This document shows positions 1-7,376 of a stretch of 10,704 nucleotides of DNA, one piece after another. A program made the translations under genes and the position numbers. The DNA lies in assembly GCF_031377265.1 (NCBI RefSeq), contig NZ_JANMET010000079.1, forward strand, positions 1-10,704, in the 5' to 3' direction. The stretch's first letter is position 1, and every line of letters starts with the position of its first letter. The notes below the pieces were generated by a model, which ran no database searches, had not been told where the DNA came from, and was given only the letters and a program-made list of their open reading frames with translations. This stretch comes from JAUYQR01 sp031377265 (lineage in GTDB: Bacteria; Pseudomonadota; Alphaproteobacteria; Rhodobacterales; Rhodobacteraceae).

Positions 1-221
1 CCGATGCCGCCGCGAAACTGGCTATAGGTGGCAAAGCCAAGCAGCCCCGCGTCCTCGGCCACAAAAGTCGCGTGGCCCAATGTGTCGCGATCAAAAATCA
101 TCGTCGCCACGTCTTGCACGGTCTTTTCAACCGCATTGAACGTGACGGCGGTGTCACGGATCCACGGGTTCCACAGGGTGGCAATTGCCGCCGCGTCTGC
201 GGTGCTGGCGCGGCGGATCAC
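1..221 (-). CDS. GNAT family N-acetyltransferase, partial (3' end outside window)
   Basis: This is the N-terminal 73 codons of an acetyl-CoA-dependent N-acetyltransferase; the rest lies beyond base 1. The protein opens VIRRASTADAAAIATLWN, continues with IRDTAVTFNAVEKT, and then has a core-strand segment ATFVAEDAGLLGFATYSQFR. That layout matches the phosphinothricin/methionine-sulfoximine-type acetyltransferases of the GNAT superfamily, where the 'IRDT..TF' element follows the first helix. The acetyl-CoA-binding R/Q-x-x-G-x-G/A loop would lie further along and is not in the window, so catalytic competence cannot be judged. The start is GTG at 221-219, overlapping the stop of the VOC gene as GTGA, which suggests translational coupling at the end of the operon. 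A weak GCGGG lies about 7 bases upstream. The substrate is unknown. The family call is fairly secure; the specific phosphinothricin label is not. Confidence 0.78.
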   Translation of the reverse strand, partial: MIRRASTADAAAIATLWNPWIRDTAVTFNAVEKTVQDVATMIFDRDTLGHATFVAEDAGLLGFATYSQFRGGI

Positions 222-832
222 GTCAGAACCCGCGCCCCGTGTGGGGTAGAAAACGTGGCGCGCATCGCCTTTCGCGGCCCCTGCACGATCACCACGCGCG
301 GGTCAGCAATCCGCGTCGCCAGCGCATCGGCCAGCGCGTCGGCCCCAGGGTGCGCGATCTCCAGCCGGGTCAGCCGCACCCCGGCGTCGGGCAGGGCGCG
401 GGCCGGGTGCAGTGCGCCTTCCCATGCGATCAGCGCAGGAAAGCCGCCGTCAAACGGCAGGCACCCATCGGCCGGAATGGCCATCTGCCAGCGATAGTCA
501 CCGCGCTGCAGCGCCACGGGTTCGCCCACGCCGGCCGGGCTAAGCGCCAGTTCCGCCTCGATATCTTCGCAGGCGGCAACCCAGTTGGTCAGGCGCGCCG
601 GGCCGCTGAAACGGTCCATGTCAAACCAGCGGGGCCACAGCGGCGTGGGCGCATCCGGGTCCACGGCAATCACTTCAAGATACAGCTCCCCCAGGCCCAG
701 CAGCCGGTTATGGGTGGCCATATGCGGGTGTTGCCCGCCGCCCGCCAGCGCCACGCCAAGCGCGGCCTCTACCGCCTCCACGCCTTCGGCAAGGGTGGCC
801 GAGGTGACTGCAAGATGATCGAATGTCAGCAT
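218..832 (-). CDS. VOC family protein (glyoxalase-like domain)
   Basis: A 204-residue protein of the vicinal-oxygen-chelate fold, most like the glyoxalase_3 (PF13468) type. It begins MLTFDHLAVTSATLAEGVEAV, where His6 is the usual first metal-site position. The family segment HNRLLGLGELYLEVIAVDPD follows at about 41-60, with Glu53 in the second expected metal-ligand position. A second half carries FPALIAWEG (131-139) and LTRLEIAHP (154-162), the opening strand of the second repeat. Proteins of this type are cytosolic and often of unknown substrate; nothing here identifies one. The ATG at 832-830 overlaps the ppx stop by one base (TGATG), so it is probably translated by reinitiation after ppx. 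A longer in-frame extension to 970 is rejected because it lies wholly inside ppx and has no family similarity. It sits downstream of polyphosphate genes without an obvious pathway link. Confidence 0.85.
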   Translation of the reverse strand: MLTFDHLAVTSATLAEGVEAVEAALGVALAGGGQHPHMATHNRLLGLGELYLEVIAVDPDAPTPLWPRWFDMDRFSGPARLTNWVAACEDIEAELALSPAGVGEPVALQRGDYRWQMAIPADGCLPFDGGFPALIAWEGALHPARALPDAGVRLTRLEIAHPGADALADALATRIADPRVVIVQGPRKAMRATFSTPHGARVLT

Positions 833-2388
833 CAGGTGGCTTTCAGAACCGAGGTCTGCGCCTTCATCGCCACCGCCAGCGAGGTAAAGCGCGCCACCGC
901 CACCTCGCCGAACAGGCCTTCGCCCGCAGTGGTCAGGGTCAGTTCCAGAACGCGCTTTTTCGGGTTCCAATGCAGCGCCCCGGCCTTGGCTGGGTTGCCC
1001 ACCGAAAACATTGCGCCAAAGCGCATCGCCTTGCCCAAAACCTCGGCCTCCTGCACCTCGTCTTCGCTCAGCAGCCGGAACATCGGTTCCAGCCGCGATC
1101 CAGCGCGGCTGTTCTTGTAGCGGTGCAGCAGCGCCAACCCCAGAAACACCCGGCCCGGATGGTCAAGCCCGCCAAGGTTCGCCCGCGTGGCGTTGTCAAA
1201 ACACGCCTCGGCCCGATAATCAGGGTGCGCGCGCCAGGTGGTGTCGTGCAGCAGGCAGGCGGTCTTGATCAGCCGCAGCCGGTCCTTGCTCACATCCGGG
1301 AACAGCGGTTCCAGAAACTCGAACAGCTTCTTGCCAAAGCCGGGGATGCGCGACTGGGTCATTTCCGTCATCCGCGCCGCCTCGATCAGCGGGTCGCGGG
1401 CGCGCAGTTTCTCGGGCATCTGTTCATACAACAGCCCCTCGCGGATGCCGTAGGCCGACACGTCGATTTCCGAAGGCTTCAGCACCCGGATCAACTCGCG
1501 CAGCACTTCGCAGGCCAGCGGCACCAGTTCCATCCGTTCAAGCGATGTCCCGGTGCGCCCCCGCAGCACCGCAAGATCGGCCACAGCCAGCCAGTCCAGC
1601 GTGTCGGTCAGGCCCTTTGGGGTCATCCGGTATTCGTGCAGCACGGTCAGCGGATAGTTGCGGCGTTCCATGTCCAGCCGCGCGATCACCCGCCACGACC
1701 CGCCCACCAGATAGATCCGCTCGCCCTCGGATTGCAGATCGCCCTGCACATCCTTCAGGACGCGGGCGATATGGGCCTGACGCTTTTTCGGATCATCGCC
1801 AAGCTGTTGCAGGCGGAACGGGCCCAGCGCGGTCGACACCCGTTTGCCAACCTTGCCATTGCCGATCCGCGCCAGTTCCATCGAATTGCCGCCGATGTCG
1901 CAGACAATGCCCTTGGCGTCGGGCCAGCCCAACAGCACCCCTTGGGCCGACAGCCGCGCCTCCTCATCCCCGTCGATCACCCACAGCTTCAGCCCGGTTT
2001 CGCGCAGCACTTCGGCCTGAAACTCCGGTCCATCCTCGGCCTCGCGCGTGGCGGCGGTGGCGACCACGGTCAGTGGGGCGATCTCCATCCCCTCGGCCAG
2101 CAGCGCAAAACGTTTCAACGCGGCCAACGCCCGGACCCGCCCCTGCGGGTTCAGCCGACCGGTTTCCGCCAGCCCTTTGCCAAGCCCGCACATGACCTTT
2201 TCGTTGTAGAAATAGGCGGGCGATCGGGCGGCACCGTCAAACACCACCATCCGAACCGAGTTTGACCCGACATCAACCACCCCAACCCGGCTGAGCGCGC
2301 GCGCCGAGGGGTCGTCGAACAGGGGTCGCCCGAACGGCCCCCAGTCCTCTTCGCCGCTGTCAGAGGGTCCTTGTCCATCATGTGGCAT
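832..2388 (-). CDS. ppx: Exopolyphosphatase / Ppx-GppA family phosphatase
   Basis: A 518-residue cytosolic phosphatase of the ASKHA (actin-like ATPase) superfamily. Members release terminal phosphate from polyphosphate or cleave the 5' phosphate of pppGpp. Visible motifs, numbered from the chosen start, are the phosphate-1 loop VVDVGSNSVR (37-46), TAATREAEDG (111-120), the acidic GDEEARL (140-146) expected to hold the catalytic glutamate, and the phosphate-2 loop DIGGNSMEL (164-172). The C-terminal half has an HD-like helical domain with LLHDTTWRAHPDYR from about 379. Length matches the long two-domain Ppx type. The ATG at 2388 is preferred over 2409 because AGAGGGGA sits 6 bases before it, while the upstream ATG has no good ribosome site. 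The gene lies 62 bases after ppk; that gap holds only a small GCGGC/GCCGC inverted repeat (2412-2427). Activity on polyphosphate rather than pppGpp is inferred from the ppk neighbour. Confidence 0.93.
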   Translation of the reverse strand: MPHDGQGPSDSGEEDWGPFGRPLFDDPSARALSRVGVVDVGSNSVRMVVFDGAARSPAYFYNEKVMCGLGKGLAETGRLNPQGRVRALAALKRFALLAEGMEIAPLTVVATAATREAEDGPEFQAEVLRETGLKLWVIDGDEEARLSAQGVLLGWPDAKGIVCDIGGNSMELARIGNGKVGKRVSTALGPFRLQQLGDDPKKRQAHIARVLKDVQGDLQSEGERIYLVGGSWRVIARLDMERRNYPLTVLHEYRMTPKGLTDTLDWLAVADLAVLRGRTGTSLERMELVPLACEVLRELIRVLKPSEIDVSAYGIREGLLYEQMPEKLRARDPLIEAARMTEMTQSRIPGFGKKLFEFLEPLFPDVSKDRLRLIKTACLLHDTTWRAHPDYRAEACFDNATRANLGGLDHPGRVFLGLALLHRYKNSRAGSRLEPMFRLLSEDEVQEAEVLGKAMRFGAMFSVGNPAKAGALHWNPKKRVLELTLTTAGEGLFGEVAVARFTSLAVAMKAQTSVLKAT

Positions 2389-2394
2389 GGCGAA

Positions 2395-2402
2395 TCCCCT
2401 CT
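2395..2402 (-). promoter_or_regulatory. Ribosome binding site deciding the ppx start
   Basis: AGAGGGGA on the minus strand, 6 bases before the ATG at 2388. It favours this start over the in-frame ATG at 2409, seven codons upstream, which has only a distant GGAG. Confidence 0.6.
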
Positions 2403-2450
2403 GTGGCATCGGCGGCCAATTTGCCGCTCCGCGCGGGCGTGGTCAACGCA

Positions 2451-4646
2451 TCACTCGGCAGCCGCAGCAGCATCGTCTTGCGGGATCGCCAACCGCGGCA
2501 CGTCCTTGGCCCCTGCCGTGCCCCGGCCCGAAAGCGACGGGTTTTCCATGAAGAACCGATGGCAATTGAACAGCCGGCCATCCCTTGGCGCAAGATCGCG
2601 GGAATAGCTGCCATCCGGCGCCAGGATCCAGCTTTGCTCTTCATCGGCAAAGTTGGCGGCCATGATCTGCCCCATGATCTGGGTCTTCACCGTGATGTTC
2701 AACGCCTCGACCAGCGTTTCCACCCGGCGCGTCAGGTTGCGGCCCATCCAGTCGGCAGACGAAAAGAACACCCGCGCCTTCTTTGACGGCAGGCCCTGAC
2801 CGTTGCCAAAGCACACGATGCGCGAATGTTCCAGAAACCGCCCGACGATGGATTTGACCCGGATATTCTCGCTCAACCCCTTGATCCCCGGCCGCACACC
2901 GCAGATGCCGCGCACGCAGAGGCTGATCTTCACCCCGGCCTGACTGGCCGCATAGAGCGCGTCGATCACATCCGGCTCGATCAACGAATTGACCTTGGCC
3001 CAGATCTCGCCGGGTCGTCCGGCGCGGGCATGATCCGCCTCGGCGGCGATCAGCTCCAGCAGGCGCGGTTTCAGCGTGATCGGGCTGATCGCAAGGTTTT
3101 CCAACCCCTCCGGCTGCACATAGCCCGACAGATAGTTGAACACCTTGGTCGCATCGCGCCCCAGCGCCGCGTCGCAGGTGAAGAACGACAGGTCGGTATA
3201 GATGCGCGCGGTGATCGGGTGATAATTGCCGGTGCCGTAATGCGTGTAGGTCACCAGATGGTCACCCTCGCGGCGCACGACGGTGCTGATCTTGGCATGG
3301 GTTTTGTAATGCACAAACCCGTACACCACATGCGCCCCGGCGCGTTCCAGCCGCCGACTTTGCCGGATGTTCGCAGCCTCGTCGAAGCGCGCCTTCAGTT
3401 CCACCAGCGCGGTCACCGATTTGCCCGCCTCCGCCGCCTCGCACAGCGCCGACACGACCGGGCTGTCCCACGACGTGCGGTACAGCGTCTGCTTGATCGC
3501 CAGCACATTCGGATCGCGCGCCGCCTGTTCCAGAAACCGGATCACCATGTCAAAGGTCTCGTAGGGGTGATGCAGCAGCATGTCCTTCTGGCGGATCGCG
3601 GCAAACATGTCGCCGTCGTGATCCTCTACCCGTTCGGGTACCCGCGGGCTGAACGGCGGCCACATCAGGTCCTTGCGCGCCGGCAGGATCAGCTCCTTCA
3701 GGTCGGCCACGCCCAACAGGCCCTTGACCTCCACCACCTCGTCCTCGGTGACAGTCAGCTCTTCCATGATCAGCACGCGCAGGGTTTCCGGCGCCCCTGC
3801 CGACAGTTTCAGCCGGATCACCTCGCCCCGGCGACGGCGTTTCAGCGCGGTCTCAAACTCGCGCACCAGATCTTCGGCCTCATCCTCGACCTCCAGATCG
3901 CTGTCGCGCAGCACCCGGAACATGCAGTGGCCCTGATCGGTATAGCCGGGGAACAGCATCCCCAGATGCAACAGCAACAGCTCTTCCAGCGGCAGGAACC
4001 GGTGTTCGCCAGGCTTGCCCGGCAGCGGCACGAACCGCGCAATCTGCTGCGGAATCGGCAGCAGCGCCTTCAGCGTGCGGTGATCGGTCAGTCGCTCCAG
4101 TTCCAGCGCCAGGGTAAACCCGGTGTTGGGAATGAACGGAAACGGATGCGCCGGATCAATCGCCAGCGGCGACAGCACCGGGAACACGTTGTTCAGGAAA
4201 TGCGCCTCAAGATGCTTCAGATCGCGCGCGCTCAGCTTGGACCGGCTGGCGATGATGATGCCTTCGGCCTCCATCTCCTTGCGCAGGCGGTTAAAGGTTG
4301 TCTGCTGCGTTTGCATCAGGCGGCGCGCATCGGCGTTGATCAGGCCCAACTGTTCGGCCGGGCTGCGGCCATCTTCGGACAAGGTCGCATTGCCACTGCG
4401 CAGCAGTGCGCGCAGACCCGCCACGCGTACCGTGTAAAATTCGTCCAGATTGGTGGCCGAGATTGACAGGAACCGCAGCCGTTCAAGTAACGGCACCGCC
4501 GGGTTTGCCGCCTCTTCCAGCACCCGCCAATTGAAGGCCAGCCAGCTCAGTTCCCGGTTAAAGAAACGCCCCGGCCCCGCGGTCTCTGCAAAGGGCAGTT
4601 CCACAGGTGTGGGGAAGGGTGACTTGAGGAAATCCGCTTGGGTCAT
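2451..4646 (-). CDS. ppk1: Polyphosphate kinase 1
   Basis: A 731-residue RNA-degradosome-type polyphosphate kinase that reversibly transfers the gamma phosphate of ATP onto a growing polyphosphate chain. The domain order is complete: N-domain (RFFNRELSWLAFNWRVLEEA, 27-46; SISATNLDEFYTVRVAG, 61-77), head domain, then two phospholipase D-like C-terminal domains. Family catalytic residues are all present and at a constant +15 offset from the E. coli enzyme as I recall it. Arg390 (QTLYRTS) and Arg420 (LKARFDE) match Arg375 and Arg405. His450 in THAK matches the phospho-accepting His435. His607 in FLEHSRI matches His592. The signature YGTGNYHPITARIYTD lies at 470-485. The C-terminus ends in a short alanine-rich tail. 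The ATG at 4646 has no clear ribosome site; it lies 45 bases after hdaA, so coupling or a leader may matter. It is the first of the ppk-ppx pair. An active enzyme is expected. Confidence 0.97.
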   Translation of the reverse strand: MTQADFLKSPFPTPVELPFAETAGPGRFFNRELSWLAFNWRVLEEAANPAVPLLERLRFLSISATNLDEFYTVRVAGLRALLRSGNATLSEDGRSPAEQLGLINADARRLMQTQQTTFNRLRKEMEAEGIIIASRSKLSARDLKHLEAHFLNNVFPVLSPLAIDPAHPFPFIPNTGFTLALELERLTDHRTLKALLPIPQQIARFVPLPGKPGEHRFLPLEELLLLHLGMLFPGYTDQGHCMFRVLRDSDLEVEDEAEDLVREFETALKRRRRGEVIRLKLSAGAPETLRVLIMEELTVTEDEVVEVKGLLGVADLKELILPARKDLMWPPFSPRVPERVEDHDGDMFAAIRQKDMLLHHPYETFDMVIRFLEQAARDPNVLAIKQTLYRTSWDSPVVSALCEAAEAGKSVTALVELKARFDEAANIRQSRRLERAGAHVVYGFVHYKTHAKISTVVRREGDHLVTYTHYGTGNYHPITARIYTDLSFFTCDAALGRDATKVFNYLSGYVQPEGLENLAISPITLKPRLLELIAAEADHARAGRPGEIWAKVNSLIEPDVIDALYAASQAGVKISLCVRGICGVRPGIKGLSENIRVKSIVGRFLEHSRIVCFGNGQGLPSKKARVFFSSADWMGRNLTRRVETLVEALNITVKTQIMGQIMAANFADEEQSWILAPDGSYSRDLAPRDGRLFNCHRFFMENPSLSGRGTAGAKDVPRLAIPQDDAAAAAE

Positions 4647-4691
4647 GGCCGGGTTATGCCGCGCTCTTCGTGAAGGTTGTGTGACAGTGTT

Positions 4692-5357
4692 TCACTGCGG
4701 ACCCCCCCTGTCCAGCACCTCGGCTGCCAGTTGGCGGGTGATCGGTCGCCCCAACGCCAACGCGAGGGCATCCAGCGCACTCACCAGCGTCCGCGCGGCC
4801 CCGATCGACCTTGGCATCCGGCTGACCAGATAGGGAATAAGGTTGATCGGCACCGCAATCTGGCGGTCGGCGAACAGCTTTATCAACACCGCAGACAGCA
4901 GCGCATCGTCAGGGGCGTCCAGCCGCACGGTTGGTGCCGCCTGCATCCGGCTGGCAAGGTCGGCCAGCGTCAGGCCCCAGTCGCGCGGCGGGGTGGCGGC
5001 AGTCAGCAGCAGCGCGCCCTTGGCCACCACCAGATTGTGCAGATGAAACAACGCCTCTTCACTGCCATCAATCCGGTCGGCATCCTCAACCGCCACGGGG
5101 CGGTCAGCCAAAGGTGCAAGATCGACCTGCCCAAGGTCGGCGGCATTCAGCATCACTGCCCCGGCTTCGGCCGCCCAAATATGGGTCAGATGGGTTTTGC
5201 CGGTGCCTTCAGGCCCGATCAGGATCAGCTTGTGCCCCGGCCAGTCGCCCCAAGCGTCCAGCGTCCGCAGCGCCAGCGCGTTCGACGGCGAGACAAAGAA
5301 ATCAGCGCGGGTCAGCGCCTCGGTACCGGCAAGATCAAAGGCCAGCTGGCGCGTCAC
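4692..5357 (-). CDS. hdaA: DnaA-related regulatory protein HdaA
   Basis: A 221-residue short AAA+ protein, the alphaproteobacterial counterpart of Hda, which works with the replication clamp to promote hydrolysis of DnaA-bound ATP and limit re-initiation. The N-terminus TRQLAFDL contains the QL-x-x-D/F-L-type clamp-binding peptide. Walker A is GPEGTGKTHL (48-57). The Walker B region is VAVEDADRI (88-96), with Glu-Asp where DnaA has Asp-Asp. Sensor 1 falls near LLLTAATPP (116-124), a Box VII-type arginine in LASRM (Arg137), and a sensor 2 arginine in SRMPRSIGAART (Arg183). The protein stops short of a DnaA domain IV, so no DNA-binding domain is present, as expected for Hda. The start is GTG at 5357-5355, overlapping the permease stop as GTGA, indicating coupled translation. 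The last codons contain a run of seven G, and the final residues RGGPQ would change if it slipped. Confidence 0.9.
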   Translation of the reverse strand: MTRQLAFDLAGTEALTRADFFVSPSNALALRTLDAWGDWPGHKLILIGPEGTGKTHLTHIWAAEAGAVMLNAADLGQVDLAPLADRPVAVEDADRIDGSEEALFHLHNLVVAKGALLLTAATPPRDWGLTLADLASRMQAAPTVRLDAPDDALLSAVLIKLFADRQIAVPINLIPYLVSRMPRSIGAARTLVSALDALALALGRPITRQLAAEVLDRGGPQ

Positions 5358-6505
5358 GCGGCATCCTCGGGCGGCGCGCCCGATTTGCGGCGGTTAGGGC
5401 GGGCCAAAGGCGCGTCCTGGTCCCGGCCGGTTTCGCCTTTGTACAGCAGGCTGGACTGGTACTGCCCAACCCCGAACCTCGTCAGCACCCCGATGGATGC
5501 CGCCACCGGCACCGCGATCAGCATGCCGACAAAGCCGAACACCGACCCGAACGCCGACAGCGCGAACAACAGCCACACCGGATGCAGGCCCACCGATTTG
5601 CCCACCAGTTTCGGCGTCAGGACGTTGCCCTCGATGAACTGCCCGACCGCGAAAATGGCGGCGATAATCCCGATCGACACCCAGTCACCCCAGAACTGGA
5701 ACAGCGCCAGCCCCACCGCAAGCGTGCCGCCGATGATCGATCCGACATAAGGAATGAAGGTGATCGCCCCGGCAATCGCGCCGACGATCAACCCGAACTG
5801 CAGCCCCGCCAGCATCAGCGCGATGGAATAGAAACTGCCCAGCAAAACGCAGACCGAAATCTGCCCGCGCACAAAACCGGCCAGCACCATGTTGATCTCG
5901 ACCGCCAGCTTGCGGATCACCGGCGCGTGGTCCAAAGGCAGCATCGCGTCGACGCGGGCCACCATCATGTCCCAGTCCAGCAGCAGATAGAACGCCACCA
6001 CCGGCACCACGACAATAAACACCACCGCCGAAATCACCCCCAGCGCCGAAGACAGCAGCCCGTTGGCCAGTTCCGCCCCCCGTGCCTGAATGGCCGTGGC
6101 GATATTGGCCAGCGTCTGACGCATGGTCGATGTGCTGTCGGTCAGTTCGGGAAAGCGTTCGACCAGAAACGCCTGCATCTTGCGGGCAATCTCGGGCGCG
6201 GAATTCACCAATGCGGTCAGCTGGTTGATCAGCGACGGGATCACCGCCAACACCAGCAGGATCACCAGCATCAGCGCCACCAGCGAGATCACCGTGGTCG
6301 CGGCCACCCGGCTCAGCCCCAGCCGCTCCAGCCGGTCTGCCACCGGGTCGAGAAAATAGGCGATCGCCCCGCCCACCAGAAACGGCAGCAGCACATTCCC
6401 CAGAAACCACAACAGCAAAAGAAATACGACTGCGGCAATGCCCCAGTATCGCGCCTGTGCACCAAGAGGCAGAGCCATGTCGAAACCCGTTCCGTTTTGC
6501 GACAT
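5354..6505 (-). CDS. AI-2E family transporter (PerM/TqsA-like permease)
   Basis: A 383-residue inner-membrane protein of the AI-2E exporter superfamily (PF01594). Hydrophobic segments lie near 22-52 (a pair), 66-90, 153-177, 205-235 (with the next), 236-270, 275-291 and 308-342. A soluble amphipathic stretch at 93-150 sits between the second and third groups, as in this family. Conserved late motifs are visible: IPYVGSIIGG (251-260), EGNVLTPKLVGKSVGLHPVW (292-311) and FGFVGMLIAVPVAAS (323-337). The C-terminus is a basic hydrophilic tail (RPNRRKSG). Family members include TqsA, reported to export autoinducer-2, and PerM; the substrate here is unknown and quorum signalling should not be assumed. 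The ATG at 6505 is chosen because AGGGG lies 4 bases before it; the ATG at 6478 has a poorer site. The frame opens further to 6745, but that extension overlaps the fasciclin gene and is not credible. This is the first gene of the hdaA-ppk-ppx unit. Confidence 0.92.
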   Translation of the reverse strand: MSQNGTGFDMALPLGAQARYWGIAAVVFLLLLWFLGNVLLPFLVGGAIAYFLDPVADRLERLGLSRVAATTVISLVALMLVILLVLAVIPSLINQLTALVNSAPEIARKMQAFLVERFPELTDSTSTMRQTLANIATAIQARGAELANGLLSSALGVISAVVFIVVVPVVAFYLLLDWDMMVARVDAMLPLDHAPVIRKLAVEINMVLAGFVRGQISVCVLLGSFYSIALMLAGLQFGLIVGAIAGAITFIPYVGSIIGGTLAVGLALFQFWGDWVSIGIIAAIFAVGQFIEGNVLTPKLVGKSVGLHPVWLLFALSAFGSVFGFVGMLIAVPVAASIGVLTRFGVGQYQSSLLYKGETGRDQDAPLARPNRRKSGAPPEDAA

Positions 6506-6518
6506 ATCGCCCCTGTTA

Positions 6519-6538
6519 GGCCCCCGCGCAAGGGGGCC
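6519..6538 (-). promoter_or_regulatory. Strong leader hairpin before the AI-2E permease gene
   Basis: Arms GGCCCCC and GGGGGCC form a perfect 7-bp GC stem with a 6-base loop. On the minus-strand transcript it ends four bases before the AGGGG ribosome site of the permease. No T-run follows, so it is not a standard intrinsic terminator. It may mark the leader, influence ribosome access, or act with the neighbouring hairpin as a termination zone. Confidence 0.4.
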
Positions 6539-6555
6539 GGTGACTTTCGCTGCGC

Positions 6556-6584
6556 GCCCGCCCCCGTGGCACCGGGGGGCGGGC
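6556..6584 (-). terminator. GC-rich hairpin after the fasciclin gene, probable terminator without U-tract
   Basis: Arms GCCCGCCCCC and GGGGGCGGGC form a perfect 10-bp all-GC stem around a 9-base loop, beginning ten bases after the fasciclin TAA (minus strand). The following bases are GCGCAGCG, with no run of T, so textbook intrinsic termination is incomplete. Position right after a stop codon and the very stable stem favour a transcription end or RNA-stability element. Confidence 0.5.
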
Positions 6585-6594
6585 TTGCATGGAT

Positions 6595-7098
6595 TTAGTG
6601 GCAGGCGGGGCGCTTGCCCGGCAGCAGAACCTTGTCGATCACGTGGATCACCCCATTGTCCGCCACGATATCGGCGATGATCACAGTAGCCATCTCGCCG
6701 GTCCCGTCCGCGATGGTGACGCCCGACGCGCCTTTGGTGATGCACAACCGCTGCGAGGTCAGCAGCGGCTTGAACGTGGTCGATCCGTTCGGAATATCCC
6801 CGGCCATCAGGGTGCGGTCGTCAACATGATACAAAAGGATATCGGTCAACTGCCCCTTGTTCTCGGGCTTCAGCAGCGTCTCGACAGTGCCGGCCGGCAG
6901 GGCGGCAAACGCGTCGTTCACCGGCGCATAGACCGTGAAGGGGCCGGGGCCAGCCAGCGTCTCGGCCAGACCCGCCGCCGTCACAGCCGCCACCAGCGTG
7001 GTAAAACGTTCATCACCAGCGGCGATTTCCGTGATCGATTTCGCATGCGCAAACGAGGTCGACAAGGCCAGCGCGGCCAAAGCAATCTTAAGTTTCAT
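6595..7098 (-). CDS. Secreted fasciclin (FAS1) domain protein
   Basis: A 167-residue exported protein with one fasciclin domain. MKLKIALAALALSTSFAHA is a classic Sec signal peptide with cleavage expected after the AHA at about residue 19. FAS1 features follow in order: the H1 box FTVYAPVNDAFAALP (54-68), the central LLYHVDD with the conserved Tyr-His pair (Y90, H91), and the H2 box GVIHVIDKVLLP (149-160). One FAS1 domain fills nearly the whole mature chain, the usual bacterial size. Two cysteines, Cys119 and Cys166 near the C-terminus, could pair in the periplasm. FAS1 domains mediate adhesion in eukaryotes; bacterial roles are varied and poorly defined. From memory, a fasciclin protein belongs to the singlet-oxygen RpoE-ChrR regulon of Rhodobacter sphaeroides, but no matching promoter was found here. 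The start at 7098 has AGGGA seven bases upstream. It diverges from the PepSY-cytochrome b operon. Confidence 0.92.
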   Translation of the reverse strand: MKLKIALAALALSTSFAHAKSITEIAAGDERFTTLVAAVTAAGLAETLAGPGPFTVYAPVNDAFAALPAGTVETLLKPENKGQLTDILLYHVDDRTLMAGDIPNGSTTFKPLLTSQRLCITKGASGVTIADGTGEMATVIIADIVADNGVIHVIDKVLLPGKRPACH

Positions 7099-7376
7099 GG
7101 TGCATTCCCTGTTGAACAACATGCGTCACTCACATGTCTTGCGGGTTACGCTGCGTCAGTGCGCCGCAGATGTGATGTTACAGCCGCCTGACAGCACGGT
7201 GATCCGGCGTGATGCCGCACTTGCAAAGCACACCGGCGCAAACCGGCCGTCAGCGCCTGCTTACCACCCCCCGCCTAAGCCCGGCGCGGATCGACCCGGT
7301 GGTCCCGCGCTGGCAGGTCTCGCTTGTCCGGGGCGCAGCCTTGGACGGACCGAAACCGACCTGAAAGGTATGCTAA
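7099..7376. promoter_or_regulatory. Divergent intergenic region between fasciclin and PepSY operon
   Basis: This 278-base gap must hold the promoters for both directions, but I found no convincing -35/-10 pair. Three things are visible. TGCGTCA-C/G-T occurs twice as a direct repeat at 7122-7130 and 7152-7160, exactly 30 bp apart. GTTAC occurs at 7145-7149 and 7177-7181. TGATCC, the -35 of Rhodobacter RpoE (ChrR-controlled) promoters, occurs at 7200-7205 facing the PepSY gene, but the element 18 bases later (CAAAGC) is a poor -10. The stretch 7240-7350 is GC-rich and contains GGTCC/GGACC pieces that could form a loose long-range stem. No gene or structured RNA was recognised. Confidence 0.4.

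Noticed and set aside
833..970. An extension of the VOC frame upstream to 970.
   Set aside because: It lies inside ppx, and the family N-terminus MLTFDHLAVT begins precisely at 832.
4685..4697. CAGTG-TTT-CACTG small inverted repeat at the hdaA-ppk junction.
   Set aside because: It has five-base arms with a three-base loop, partly inside the hdaA stop region; too weak to call a terminator or operator.
4702..4708. Run of seven C (seven G in hdaA) as a programmed frameshift site.
   Set aside because: It lies only a few codons before the normal stop and no slippery heptamer plus stimulator structure is evident; the zero-frame product already matches HdaA length.
823..6598. Very long plus-strand open frames opposite ppx, ppk and the permease (for example 823-2265, 2826-4466 and 4931-6598).
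   Set aside because: They are antisense to well-recognised genes, rich in Gln, Arg, His and Pro as expected from reversed high-GC codons, and show no domain features.
6506..6745. An 80-codon N-terminal extension of the permease frame.
   Set aside because: It crosses both GC hairpins and overlaps the fasciclin coding sequence in another frame; it is Arg/His-rich, unlike a membrane protein N-terminus, and a better start with a ribosome site exists at 6505.
7200..7229. TGATCC as an RpoE/ChrR-type promoter for the PepSY operon.
   Set aside because: The -10 at the proper spacing (CAAAGC) matches TAAGAA poorly, and the element faces away from the fasciclin gene; a 6-base match alone is expected by chance.
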